From assembly GCA_003552345.1 (NCBI GenBank), contig PULM01000091.1, positions 1 to 41,526 on the forward strand: DNA of 41,526 nucleotides. The letters are read 5' to 3'. Position 1 is the stretch's first letter, and each line of letters begins with the position of its first letter. A program made the translations under genes and the position numbers. The notes under the pieces are model-generated. The model worked only from the letters and a program-made list of their open reading frames with translations. It made no database searches and was not told the origin of the DNA. This stretch comes from Ectothiorhodospiraceae bacterium. GTDB taxonomy: Bacteria; Pseudomonadota; Gammaproteobacteria; Nitrococcales; Halorhodospiraceae. This document shows, piece by piece, positions 25,267 through 33,130 of this stretch.

Positions 25267-26259
25267 ATGGAATCCCTGCTCTACACCGCCGAAGCACCCT
25301 TCGAGGCCGCGCGTCGCGATGGCCGTGGCTGGCACGGGCATTCCTTCCGCCTGCGCGTGCGGGCGGCGCCCGATGGGGGGGCCGCCGATCCGGATGCGCT
25401 GGCCGCGGCGTGCGCCCGGGCGGTGGCCCCCCTCGACTACACGCTGCTCAATGACGGGGTGGAGGATCCCACCGACGCCCGACTGCTTGAGGAGCTGGGC
25501 CAGCGCCTGCGCGCCGCTGGCGTAACCCCGCGGCGGTTGGCGTTGCGCAGCGCCCCGGATCGCGGGGTCGGCCGCGGCGAGGTGGCGTGGAGCTGGCGAT
25601 CGTTCCGCTTCGAGGCAGCCCATCGCCTGCCCTACGTCCCCGAAGGACATCCGTGTGGCCGCATGCACGGGCACGGGTACCTGGTGGTGCTGGAGGCCGT
25701 CGATACCGATGCCGAGGCGCTGGGGACGGCCTGGGCGCCGCTGGGCGAGGCGCTCGACCGGGCCTGCCTGAACGACTTCCTCGACAACCCGACCAGTGAG
25801 CTCATCGCCGTCTGGCTGTGGGAGCAGCTCCGTCCCCGCTGTCCCGGGCTCATCCGAGTGCATGTCCATGAGACGGAGCACTCCGGCTGCACCTACGACG
25901 GCGAGCGGCACACCATCTGGAAGGCCCAGCGCTTCGAGGCCGCGCCCCGGCTGGCCGCTGCTGCTGACCGGCGCGGGCGACTGCACGGCCACGGCTATCG
26001 GCTGCGCGTTCACGTCACCGCGCCGCTGGATCGGGTCCTCGGCTGGACCCTGGACTACGGGGACGTCAAGGCCGCCTTTGCCCCGGTGCGCGAGGCCCTG
26101 GATCACCAGCGTCTGGATGCCATCGACGGGCTCGAGTCGGGCGATGTGGCCGATCTCGCCGCCTGGGCGGCCCGCGCCGCACACCGCCGCCTGCCGGAGC
26201 TTCTGCGCATCGACTGTTACGAGCGCGACGGCGTCGGTGCCATCGCCTGGCCGGTCTGA
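25267..26259 (+). CDS. queD: three-domain 6-carboxytetrahydropterin synthase (QueD) fusion
   Basis: This 330-residue protein is about three times the length of E. coli QueD and reads as three tandem T-fold domains (about 1-108, 109-217, 218-330). The family makes CPH4 from dihydroneopterin triphosphate for queuosine. Domain 2 is E. coli-like, with zinc ligands H119, H134 and H136, catalytic C130 and pterin-anchor E202, but its Asp-His helix is shortened to L-D164-R165. Domain 3 keeps only the Asp-His pair D279-H280 (ALDHQRL) and HGH (240-242), with the first His replaced by P227 and the Cys position by R236. Domain 1 keeps HGH (23-25) but has R16 for His, G19 for Cys and LDY for LDH. The start is ATG 25267, although its Shine-Dalgarno is weak; TTG 25237 is an alternative. 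queE follows three bases after the stop. Confidence 0.9.
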   Translation: MESLLYTAEAPFEAARRDGRGWHGHSFRLRVRAAPDGGAADPDALAAACARAVAPLDYTLLNDGVEDPTDARLLEELGQRLRAAGVTPRRLALRSAPDRGVGRGEVAWSWRSFRFEAAHRLPYVPEGHPCGRMHGHGYLVVLEAVDTDAEALGTAWAPLGEALDRACLNDFLDNPTSELIAVWLWEQLRPRCPGLIRVHVHETEHSGCTYDGERHTIWKAQRFEAAPRLAAAADRRGRLHGHGYRLRVHVTAPLDRVLGWTLDYGDVKAAFAPVREALDHQRLDAIDGLESGDVADLAAWAARAAHRRLPELLRIDCYERDGVGAIAWPV

Positions 26260-26262
26260 GTC

Positions 26263-26892
26263 ATGGGCTACGCCGTCCACAGCCTGTTCTACACCCTGCA
26301 GGGCGAGGGGGCGCGCAGCGGCCGGCCTGCCGTATTCCTGCGCTTTGCCGGCTGCAACCTCTGGAGCGGTCGTGAGGCCGATCGGGCGACGGCGGTGTGC
26401 CAGTTCTGTGACACCGACTTCGTTGGCACCGGCGGCCCCGGTGGCGGGCGGTTTGCCGAGCCCGGGCAGCTGGCGGCGGCGGTGGCGGCTCAGTGGCCGG
26501 GTGGCGGTGTGCCCTACGTGGTGTGTACCGGCGGGGAGCCGGCGCTGCAGCTGGATGCGGCGCTGCTCGAGGCCCTGCATGCCCAGGGGTTTGAGGTGGC
26601 GGTGGAGAGCAACGGCACCCTGCCCCTGCCCGCCGGGCTGGACTGGGTGTGCGTCAGTCCCAAGGCGGGGACCGAGCTGGTGGTCGTTGCCGGCGATGAG
26701 CTCAAGCTGATCTATCCCCAACCGGGGGCCGAGCCGGAGCGCTATGGCCACCTGGCCTTCCGCCACTTCTATCTCCAGCCCTTGGACGACGCCCAGCGCG
26801 ATGCGCACACCCGTGCGGCGCTGGACTACTGCCGCGCGCATCCGCAGTGGTGGCTCAGCGTGCAGATTCACAAGGACCTGGGTATCCCCTAG
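26263..26892 (+). CDS. queE: 7-carboxy-7-deazaguanine synthase QueE (radical SAM)
   Basis: This 209-residue radical SAM enzyme converts CPH4 to CDG in queuosine/7-deazaguanine synthesis. The N-terminus YTLQGEGARSGRPAVFLRF is the QueE substrate-binding segment. The cluster cysteines have the expanded spacing C-x14-C-x-F-C (GCNLWSG...VCQFCDTDF) known from a subgroup including Burkholderia QueE, instead of C-x3-C-x2-C. VCTGGEPALQ is the SAM-binding GGE motif; VESNGT and VSPKAG follow as in the family, and the protein ends with QIHKDLGIP. It lies three bases after queD, so the pathway's consecutive steps are cotranscribed; queC and queF are not in the window. Confidence 0.95.
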   Translation: MGYAVHSLFYTLQGEGARSGRPAVFLRFAGCNLWSGREADRATAVCQFCDTDFVGTGGPGGGRFAEPGQLAAAVAAQWPGGGVPYVVCTGGEPALQLDAALLEALHAQGFEVAVESNGTLPLPAGLDWVCVSPKAGTELVVVAGDELKLIYPQPGAEPERYGHLAFRHFYLQPLDDAQRDAHTRAALDYCRAHPQWWLSVQIHKDLGIP

Positions 26893-26920
26893 CCGGGCGC
26901 GTTGCCGCTTGCGCTCGGCT
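26891..26920 (+). terminator. candidate hairpin after queE
   Basis: AGCCGGGCGC (26891-26900) pairs with GCGCTCGGCT (26911-26920) over ten positions including one G-U, around a 10-base loop. It starts within the queE stop codon. No U-tract follows, so efficiency as an intrinsic terminator is uncertain. Confidence 0.4.
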
Positions 26921-26975
26921 GGCTGGCTAGGCACCGTGGTCTAAAGGGGGGTGGCCGCTGGCGAGGGGGATGATC

Positions 26976-27362
26976 ATGTTCGAGGTGAGTCTGGACACTG
27001 TCTGCTTCATCATCCGCAAGTGTCGGGAATTCCAGGCCAAGGAGGCCGTGGTGATCCCCGACTCACCGGATGGTCCCGAGGACGACTGGGCACTGCAGAT
27101 CCTCGCCGATCACGCCGATGACCTGAGCGTGCAGGAGCTGCGCGCCACCTTCGAGGACCTGGAGCCGGCCGAGCAGGCCGAGGTGGTGGCCCTGATGTGG
27201 GTCGGCCGCGGCGATTTCGACGCCAGCGAGTGGGCCGAGGTGCGCAGTGAGGCGAAGTCCGCCTGGAACCCGCGCACGGCCGACTACATCCTTGCCACCC
27301 CCCTGGCGGCCGACTACCTGGAGGAGGGGCTCGACGCCTTCGGCCTCGAGTGCGAGGACTGA
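26976..27362 (+). CDS. DUF3775 domain protein
   Basis: This small acidic cytoplasmic protein of 128 residues matches the remembered pattern of DUF3775: an N-terminal VCFIIRKCREFQAKE helix, a central ELRATFEDLEPAEQAEVVALMWVGRGDF, and a C-terminal TADYILATPLAADYLEEGL. No catalytic motif is visible and no function is known for the family. Two ATG codons lie six bases apart; the second (26976) has GAGGGGG at good spacing and is preferred over 26970. It is convergent with the carboxylesterase gene 16 bases downstream. Confidence 0.82.
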   Translation: MFEVSLDTVCFIIRKCREFQAKEAVVIPDSPDGPEDDWALQILADHADDLSVQELRATFEDLEPAEQAEVVALMWVGRGDFDASEWAEVRSEAKSAWNPRTADYILATPLAADYLEEGLDAFGLECED

Positions 27363-27378
27363 AGGCCGCCCGGGCCGG

Positions 27379-28050
27379 TTACGACCGTTCGAGTCGGCTC
27401 GACAGCCAGGCGTCCAGGCGTTGGATCTCGGGCATGCAGACGGCGTGTTCCATGGGGAAATCGTGCCACTCCACCGGATAGCCGGCGCCCTCCAGCGCAG
27501 TGGCCGCCCGGCGGCCGAGCCCGATCGGTACGATCGGGTCCTCGGTCCCGTGGGCCATGAAGACCGGCGGGCGTGACCCTTCGGGTTCGGGGTCGGCGCC
27601 GTCGGGCAGCCAGCCGGAGAGCGCGATGACGCCCGCCGGGGCGAGGGTGGTGGTCAGCGCCGTGTAGAGGGCGGTGGCGGCGCCCTGGGAGAAGCCGGCC
27701 AGGAACAGCCGCTCGGCGGGTGTGCCCCGCTCCATCTCGCGACGCATCAGCGCCTCGACCTGCTGGCGCGCCTCCTCGATCCCCGCGGTGTCCTCGTCGA
27801 TGCCGTCGCCGCCGAGGCCCCGGATGTCGTACCACGCCGGCATGGCCATCCCGCCGTTGACCGTGATCGGGCGCGTCGGCGCATGGGGGAAGACAAAACG
27901 CACGCCGCGACCGGCGCTTTGGCGCAACTCATCGACGATCGGCGCGAAGTCGTGGCCGTCGGCGCCGAGGCCATGGAGCCAGATGACGCTGGCAGAGATG
28001 GCCTCGCTGGTGGGCCTCTCCAAACAATCGAGCAAAGGCGTCTGGGTCAT
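27379..28050 (-). CDS. carboxylesterase/phospholipase-type alpha/beta hydrolase
   Basis: This 223-residue cytoplasmic serine hydrolase belongs to the small carboxylesterase (esterase II/acyl-protein thioesterase-like) family. The triad is S121 in AGFSQGA, D170 in HGTEDPIVP and H201 in FPMEHAVC. The family motifs WLHGLGADGHDF (24-35) and FPHAP-RP-TVNGG-MPAWYD (54-75) are present. The start is ATG 28050, behind AAGGA at six bases; an earlier in-frame codon at 28080 lies inside the upstream terminator. It sits downstream of the phasin gene but separated from it by an intrinsic terminator. The natural substrate is unknown. Confidence 0.92.
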   Translation of the reverse strand: MTQTPLLDCLERPTSEAISASVIWLHGLGADGHDFAPIVDELRQSAGRGVRFVFPHAPTRPITVNGGMAMPAWYDIRGLGGDGIDEDTAGIEEARQQVEALMRREMERGTPAERLFLAGFSQGAATALYTALTTTLAPAGVIALSGWLPDGADPEPEGSRPPVFMAHGTEDPIVPIGLGRRAATALEGAGYPVEWHDFPMEHAVCMPEIQRLDAWLSSRLERS

Positions 28051-28068
28051 ACCGGATCCTTGAACAAC

Positions 28069-28105
28069 ACAAAACGGCACCGCCCCTGCCGAGGCAGGGG
28101 CGGTG
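28069..28105 (-). terminator. intrinsic terminator after the phasin gene
   Basis: CACCGCCCCTGCC (28078-28090) and GGCAGGGGCGGTG (28093-28105) are exact complements, forming a 13-bp stem with a very tight loop. Read on the minus strand, the stem is followed by CCGTTTTGTG, giving a T4 run. It lies 19 bases past the phasin stop. Confidence 0.85.
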
Positions 28106-28123
28106 GGACGAGGCGGCCGCGGT

Positions 28124-28492
28124 TCAGGCGGCCTTGCCGGCAGGTGCGCCGAGGTTGCTGGCGCTTTGGCGCATCGACTTGTGCAGGTCTTCGGTCATCG
28201 CCTGGCCGAGCTCCGCCAGGGTGCGGGCGTCCTTGGCGAGGCTGTCCGAGGGCTCGCGGGCCGCCTCGACGCTCTTTTGCATGTAGCTCTGCAGCTGCTC
28301 CGGCGATTGGATCTCACTGGCCTCGCGCAGGTTGCCCAGGGCGGCATCCGTGTAGCGCCGGACCATGTCCAGTTGGTAGTCGGCCACCTTCTCCCAGTGC
28401 TCCAGCGCCTTGCTGTTGGCGCTGTAGAAGGGCTCGGCGTACTGGCCGAGTTGGCTCTGCATCTGCTTGATCGTGTCCTGGTAGTTCATCAT
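28124..28492 (-). CDS. phaP: phasin family protein (PHA granule-associated)
   Basis: This 122-residue amphipathic helical protein of the phasin family coats polyhydroxyalkanoate granules. It matches the family in its MNYQDTIKQMQSQLG start, the long uninterrupted helix with Leu/Ala heptad-like spacing, FYSANSKALEHWEKVADYQL and LQSYMQKSVEAAREPSDSLAKD. It has no Cys and no signal peptide. The start is ATG 28492, the first of two consecutive ATGs, with AAAGGAG eight bases upstream. It has its own terminator and a promoter with two operator-like repeats (28536-28573), consistent with regulation by a PhaR-type repressor released when PHA is made. PHA synthase genes are not in the window. Confidence 0.88.
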   Translation of the reverse strand: MMNYQDTIKQMQSQLGQYAEPFYSANSKALEHWEKVADYQLDMVRRYTDAALGNLREASEIQSPEQLQSYMQKSVEAAREPSDSLAKDARTLAELGQAMTEDLHKSMRQSASNLGAPAGKAA

Positions 28493-28535
28493 GGCCACCG
28501 CTCCTTTGCGTCGTTCCGGGGTTGTCTTTTCAGTG

Positions 28536-28573
28536 TTGCTTTGCAGCATAGCAGGCGGCATGTTGCGGCGCAA
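28536..28573 (-). promoter_or_regulatory. phasin promoter with two overlapping TTGC-N3-GCA operator-like repeats
   Basis: On the minus strand, -35 TTGCGC (28568-28573), a 17-base spacer and an extended -10 TGC-TATGCT (hexamer 28545-28550) predict a start of transcription near 28538, about 46 bases before the phasin ATG. Two 11-base inverted repeats overlay it: TTGC-GGC-GCAA at 28563-28573, coinciding with the -35, and TTGC-TTT-GCAG at 28536-28546, covering the end of the -10 and the +1. Their centres are 27 bases apart. PhaR repressors of PHA-making bacteria bind TGC-N3/4-GCA type sites in phasin promoters, so a PhaR-like operator pair is the natural inference. Confidence 0.55.
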
Positions 28574-28605
28574 CAAAATCGATGAAAAAAAACATCCGTG
28601 GCCGG

Positions 28606-28633
28606 TTGCGCCGCCTCCACTTTGTGCCAATAT
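28606..28633 (+). promoter_or_regulatory. candidate promoter for the cold-shock gene
   Basis: TTGCGC (28606-28611), a 16-base spacer and CAATAT (28628-28633), followed by an AT-richer leader of about 70 bases up to ATG 28712. The hexamers are moderate matches. It is divergent from the phasin promoter in the same 219-base gap. Confidence 0.35.
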
Positions 28634-28711
28634 GAGGGTGCGACCAACAGCAAGACCGGACCCTGGTCCATGGAGGTCGCGCAACGATGATTAATACAGA
28701 GGTTGTTTAAG

Positions 28712-28921
28712 ATGTCAGAGCGTCAACAAGGTACGGTTAAGTGGTTCGACAACGCCAAGGGCTACGGCTTCATCAGCCGCGAAGGGGGTGAGGACGTGTT
28801 CGTCCACTTCCGTGCCATCCGGGGCGACGGTTTCCGCTCCCTGGATGAGGGTCAAGCGGTCGAGTTCAGCGTGACCCGCAGCCAAAAGGGTCTGCAGGCC
28901 GAGGACGTCGCAGCGCTTTAA
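28712..28921 (+). CDS. cold-shock domain protein (CspA family)
   Basis: This 69-residue single OB-fold RNA/DNA chaperone has RNP1 KGYGFI and RNP2 VFVHF at the usual positions, begins [19 protein letters not shown] and ends [10 protein letters not shown], a normal CspA-family length. The start is ATG 28712, with AGAGG nine bases upstream; an in-frame TTG at 28703 was dismissed. A leader of about 70 bases and a strong terminator at 28956 make it a monocistronic unit. Whether it is cold-induced cannot be told from the sequence. Confidence 0.95.
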   Translation: MSERQQGTVKWFDNAKGYGFISREGGEDVFVHFRAIRGDGFRSLDEGQAVEFSVTRSQKGLQAEDVAAL

Positions 28922-28955
28922 ACCGCCGCCGTAGCGGCAGGAAGCTGCCAGTGTA

Positions 28956-28990
28956 GAGAAAGGCCCGCCCCCGGCGGGCCTTTCTCGTTT
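28956..28990 (+). terminator. intrinsic terminator after the cold-shock gene
   Basis: GAGAAAGGCCCGCC (28956-28969) and GGCGGGCCTTTCTC (28973-28986) are exact complements, a 14-bp stem with a three-base loop, followed by GTTT. It lies 34 bases past the cold-shock stop and before glgP. Confidence 0.85.
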
Positions 28991-29066
28991 GGGGCCACAG
29001 CCGGGCGTGTGTGCCCCGGCGAGTTGTGCTACACAGAAAGACCTACAGAGGGAGTTTGCCCCGCCC

Positions 29067-31622
29067 ATGTCCGAACGCGTCTTCACCCTGGAAGTCCAAC
29101 CCAGCCTCCCGCCCTCGCTCGGCCGCCTGCGTGAACTGGTTGATGACCTGTACTACTCGTGGGATAGGCGCGTGCGCGGCCTGTTCTACCAGATCGACCC
29201 GGAGTGCTGGGAGGCCAGCGGTCACAGTCCCAAGGTGTTCCTGCGCCGGGTCTCCCAGGAGGCGCTGGAGCGCGCCGCGCAGGATCCGACCTTCGTCGAG
29301 GACTACAACCGCACCCTGTCCGCCTACGACACCTATCTCGAGCAGGAGACCTCGCCGGAGGTCACCTCGCACCTGGATCCCGACCACGACCTGGTGGCCT
29401 ACTTCTGCGCCGAGTTCGGCCTTCACGAGAGCCTGCCGCTCTACTCCGGCGGGCTTGGCATCCTCGCCGGGGATCACTGCAAGGCGGCCAGCGATCTGCG
29501 CGTGCCACTGGTGGCGGTGGGTCTGCTCTACCGCCAGGGGTACTTCATCCAGACCATCGACCACGAGGGGCGCCAGGTTGCCCACTACGTGCCCACCGAG
29601 GTGACCCAGCTGCCGGCCTATCCGCGCCAGGACGGCGACGGCGAGGAACTGCGGGTGGCCGTCGATCTACCCGGGCGCGCCGTGCAGCTGCGCATCTGGT
29701 CGGTGCGCGCCGGGCATGTGCGCCTCTATCTGCTTGATAGCGATGTCCCGGAGAACGCCGCCGAGGATCGCTCGATCACCTATCAGCTTTACGGCGGCGG
29801 CTCCGAGATGCGCATCAAGCAGGAACTCTGCCTGGGTATCGGCGGCGTGCGGGCGCTGCGCAGACTCGGGGTGACGCCGACCGTATGGCACCTCAATGAA
29901 GGGCACTCCGCGTTTCAGTTGGTCGAGCGCTGTCGCGAGTGGGTGGCCGCCGGTACCGATTTCGCCACGGCCCTGGAGGCTGTCGCCGGGGCCTCGGTGT
30001 TCACCACGCACACGCCGGTGGCGGCCGGCCACGACATCTTCGATCCGGAGATGGTGCGCGAGTACCTCGGGGCCGCCCTCGGCGAGAGCGGTCTCGATGT
30101 GGATGCCCTGCTCGAGCTGGGCAACGGGCGGGCGGAGCAGCCGGGTTTCAACATGACCAGCCTGGCCCTGCGCGGATCCCGCTTCCACAACGGGGTCAGC
30201 CAGATCCACGGCCGCGTGGCCTCGGAGATGGAGGCGCGCATCTGGCCCGATGTGCCAGCCCAGGAGAACCCCATCCAGGCCATTACCAACGGCGTCCATG
30301 TGCCCACCTTCCTGGCCCAGGAGTGGGGCAATCTCTTTGATCAGCGCTGGCCGGCCTGGCGCACCGAGTTGAGCAACGAGGCCTTCTGGGACGTGGTCGA
30401 CGAGTTGCCCGATCACCGGTACTGGAGCATGCGCCAGAGCCTCAAGTCGCAGATGCTCCGCGATGTCTGTGCCCGGGTCGAGGCGCGCTGTAAGCGCAAC
30501 GGCATGGCCGAGGCGATGATCCGCCGCATGACCCGGTACATCCGTGATCCGGAGGCCGACGTGCTGGTGCTCGGCTTCGCCCGGCGCTTTGCCACCTACA
30601 AGCGGGCGCTGCTGATCTTCCGCGATCTCGATCGGCTCAAGCAGCTGCTCAATGATCCTGAGCGGCCGATGATCCTGGTCTTTGCCGGCAAGGCGCACCC
30701 CCACGACGAGCAGGGCCAGGAGATGATCCGGCGGATCCACGAGCTGACCCTCGACCCGGATCTGATCGGACGGCTGCTGTTGCTGGAGAACTATGACATG
30801 GCCCTGGCGCGCAAGCTGGTGACCGGGGTGGATGTGTGGCTGAACAACCCGGAGTATCCGCTGGAGGCGTGCGGGACCTCGGGGCAGAAGGCGGCGATCA
30901 ACGGGGTGATCAACCTGTCCGTGCTGGATGGCTGGTGGGACGAGGGTTATCGAGGGGACAACGGCTGGGCGGTCTACCCCCATGCGCCGGGGTTCGACCC
31001 GTCGTACCGCGACGGCGAGGAGGCCCGGGACCTGCTCGATACCCTGGCCGGTGAGGTGGCGCCGCTCTACTACGACCGCGGCGAACGCGGCTACGCGTCG
31101 GGCTGGGTGCAGATGTCGAAGGCGTCGATGCGCACCACGCTGCCGCGCTTCAACGCCCAGCGCATGGTCATGGACTACGTGCGCGAGCTCTACGGGCCGG
31201 CAGCCCGCCATCAGCGGCGCCTCTGTGGTGAGGAGCGAGCCGGCGCCGCTGAGTTGGCCGCCTGGAAGGCACGGGTGCTCGATTGCTGGGACGGTACCGG
31301 CCTGGAGCTGATCGACGAGGCCCCGGGCAGCCTGCGTTACGGTGAGTCGCTGCGTCTGCGGGTCAAGGCCCACCTCAACGGGCTGCATGCCGAGGACGTC
31401 ACCGTCGAGTGCCGTTTCAGTCCGGTCCCCCATCCCCAGGATCCGGGGCGGACCCAGCGCTTTCTGCTCTCGCCCACCGACACCGATGAGGCCGGGGACC
31501 CGCTCTTCGCCCTGGACGTGCAGCCCCGGCTCAGCGGCCTGCAGTACTTCCGCGTCTGCATGTACCCCAGCCACCCGCTGCTCGGCCACCCGCTGGAACT
31601 GGGCCGGATGCGCTGGCTCTAG
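29067..31622 (+). CDS. glgP: alpha-glucan phosphorylase GlgP (short DUF3417 type)
   Basis: This 851-residue GT35 enzyme releases glucose-1-phosphate from alpha-1,4-glucans. It belongs to the branch with an N-terminal DUF3417 region (about 1-120, FTLEVQPSLPPSLGRLRELV and DLYYSWDRR), distinct from E. coli GlgP/MalP. Visible motifs are YFCAEFGLHESLPLYSGGLG, VWHLNEGHSAFQ, TTHTPVAAGHD, TNGVHVPTF and the PLP-lysine loop EACGTSGQKAAINGV followed by LDGWWDEGY. The start is ATG 29067; the Shine-Dalgarno GAGGGAG is about 12 bases away, a little far. It is convergent with malQ, only 14 bases apart, and opens the glycogen cluster. It would degrade the polymer made by glgC, glgB and glgA. Confidence 0.95.
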   Translation: MSERVFTLEVQPSLPPSLGRLRELVDDLYYSWDRRVRGLFYQIDPECWEASGHSPKVFLRRVSQEALERAAQDPTFVEDYNRTLSAYDTYLEQETSPEVTSHLDPDHDLVAYFCAEFGLHESLPLYSGGLGILAGDHCKAASDLRVPLVAVGLLYRQGYFIQTIDHEGRQVAHYVPTEVTQLPAYPRQDGDGEELRVAVDLPGRAVQLRIWSVRAGHVRLYLLDSDVPENAAEDRSITYQLYGGGSEMRIKQELCLGIGGVRALRRLGVTPTVWHLNEGHSAFQLVERCREWVAAGTDFATALEAVAGASVFTTHTPVAAGHDIFDPEMVREYLGAALGESGLDVDALLELGNGRAEQPGFNMTSLALRGSRFHNGVSQIHGRVASEMEARIWPDVPAQENPIQAITNGVHVPTFLAQEWGNLFDQRWPAWRTELSNEAFWDVVDELPDHRYWSMRQSLKSQMLRDVCARVEARCKRNGMAEAMIRRMTRYIRDPEADVLVLGFARRFATYKRALLIFRDLDRLKQLLNDPERPMILVFAGKAHPHDEQGQEMIRRIHELTLDPDLIGRLLLLENYDMALARKLVTGVDVWLNNPEYPLEACGTSGQKAAINGVINLSVLDGWWDEGYRGDNGWAVYPHAPGFDPSYRDGEEARDLLDTLAGEVAPLYYDRGERGYASGWVQMSKASMRTTLPRFNAQRMVMDYVRELYGPAARHQRRLCGEERAGAAELAAWKARVLDCWDGTGLELIDEAPGSLRYGESLRLRVKAHLNGLHAEDVTVECRFSPVPHPQDPGRTQRFLLSPTDTDEAGDPLFALDVQPRLSGLQYFRVCMYPSHPLLGHPLELGRMRWL

Positions 31623-31636
31623 GTGGCACCCGCGGC

Positions 31637-33130
31637 CTACACTCGGCCGTAGAGCTCATTGAGCGCACGCAGCTGCCCGGCCAGGGGGTCGGGCAGCCAC
31701 TCCCATTCGAAGCGCCAGCGCCAGTTGCCCTCGGCCACGCCGGGGACATTCATCCGATGCTCGCTGCCGAGCTCGAGTAGATCCTGCAGCGGGATCACGG
31801 CCACCCCGGCCACCGAGGCCAGGGCCGCCCGGATCAGCGGCCAGGGCATGGGCTCGCCGGGGTGACCCAGGTAGGTGTGGAGCCGTTGTGTCGTCTCCTG
31901 CGTCAGCCCGGCGTACCAGCCCAGGGTGGTGTCGTTGTCGTGGGTGCCGGTATAGACGACGCAGTGCTGGTGATGGTGGTGGGGCAGGTAGGGGTTGGCG
32001 GCGTCGCTGTCGAAGGCGAAGTGCAGGACCTTCATCCCGGGTAGGGCGAAGCGATCGCGCAGCTGTTCCACCTCCTCGGTGATGATGCCCAGGTCCTCGG
32101 CCACCAGGGGCACCCGTCCGAAGTGCGCCTCCACCGCCTCGAGTAGGGCATGGCCGGGCACCGCCTCCCAGGCGCCGTCCCTGGCGGTGGCCGCCTCGGC
32201 GGGGATGGCCCAGCAGGCGCTGAGGCCGCGGAAGTGGTCGATGCGCACGAAGTCGAACAGTGAAAGCTGCGTGCCCAGGCGCTCCAGCCACCAGGCGAAG
32301 CCGTCGGCCTGCAGTCGCTGCCAGTCGTAGAGCGGATTGCCCCAGCGCTGCCCCTCGGCGGAGAAGTAGTCCGGCGGCACGCCGGCCACCACCGCGGCGT
32401 GCCCCTTGTCGTCGAGCCGGAAGTACCTGCGCTGTGCCCAGGTATCGGCGCTGTCGTGGGCGACGAAGATCGGCACATCCCCAAAGAGGTGGACGCCGCG
32501 GCCGGCGGCGTGCTGGCGCAGCACCTGCCACTGGGTGAAGAAGAGGTACTGCTCGAAGGTGTGGCGGTGGATCGGTTCGGCCAGACGCGTGGCCGCATCC
32601 GCCAGTGCCGCCGGGTCCCGGTCCCGCACGGCGGCGGGCCACTCCCACCACGGTGCCTGGCCTTGCTCCTCGCGCAGCGCGGCGTAGAGGGCGTAGTCCT
32701 CCAGCCAGTGACCGTGCTCGCGCCGGAAGGCGTCGATCTGCGCCTCGGTTGTCGCATCGCCCTGCTCGCGCAGCCGCTGGTGGGCCCGTCGCAGCCGCTC
32801 CCGGCGCCAGGCTCGACCGCTGGCGGGATCGTCGCCGGTCTCCGGTGGCTGGAGCTCCTCCGGCGTCAGCCACCCCCGCTCGGCGAGCGGGTGCAGGTCG
32901 ATGTAGCAAGGCTCGCCGGCGTGCACCGAGAGGCCCTGGTAGGGACTGAGGTCGTCGTGGGTGGGGCCGAGCGGCAACATCTGCCAGAGGGTGAAGCCGC
33001 CCTCGGCCAGCCAGTCGACGAAGCGGTAGGCGTGGTGGCCCAGGTCGCCATTGCCGGCCGGACCGGGGAGGCTGCTCAGGTGGGCGAGCACCCCGGAGCG
33101 GCGTCGCTCGGCCAGTTCGGCGCCGCTCAC
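31637..33130 (-). CDS. malQ: 4-alpha-glucanotransferase (amylomaltase, GH77)
   Basis: This 497-residue amylomaltase transfers maltodextrin chains, trimming stubs left by phosphorylase. GH77 motifs in order are LSSLPGPAGNGDLG and WQMLPLGPT near the N-terminus, FVRIDHFRGL with the catalytic nucleophile Asp, LVAEDLGIITEEV with the acid/base Glu, and YTGTHDNDTTLGWY containing the transition-state Asp. Its size is that of the short bacterial/plant-DPE1 type. The start is GTG 33130, overlapping the GH57 stop by four bases (GTGA). An open frame extending to 33340 lies inside GH57. It is the last gene of the minus-strand glgC-GH57-malQ unit. Confidence 0.95.
   Translation of the reverse strand: MSGAELAERRRSGVLAHLSSLPGPAGNGDLGHHAYRFVDWLAEGGFTLWQMLPLGPTHDDLSPYQGLSVHAGEPCYIDLHPLAERGWLTPEELQPPETGDDPASGRAWRRERLRRAHQRLREQGDATTEAQIDAFRREHGHWLEDYALYAALREEQGQAPWWEWPAAVRDRDPAALADAATRLAEPIHRHTFEQYLFFTQWQVLRQHAAGRGVHLFGDVPIFVAHDSADTWAQRRYFRLDDKGHAAVVAGVPPDYFSAEGQRWGNPLYDWQRLQADGFAWWLERLGTQLSLFDFVRIDHFRGLSACWAIPAEAATARDGAWEAVPGHALLEAVEAHFGRVPLVAEDLGIITEEVEQLRDRFALPGMKVLHFAFDSDAANPYLPHHHHQHCVVYTGTHDNDTTLGWYAGLTQETTQRLHTYLGHPGEPMPWPLIRAALASVAGVAVIPLQDLLELGSEHRMNVPGVAEGNWRWRFEWEWLPDPLAGQLRALNELYGRV

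Noticed and set aside
28556-28600. The inverted repeat GTTGCG-G-CGCAAC and nearby A-run as a terminator or cold-shock leader element
   Set aside because: It lies upstream of both divergent genes, and its position exactly over the phasin -35 fits an operator better.
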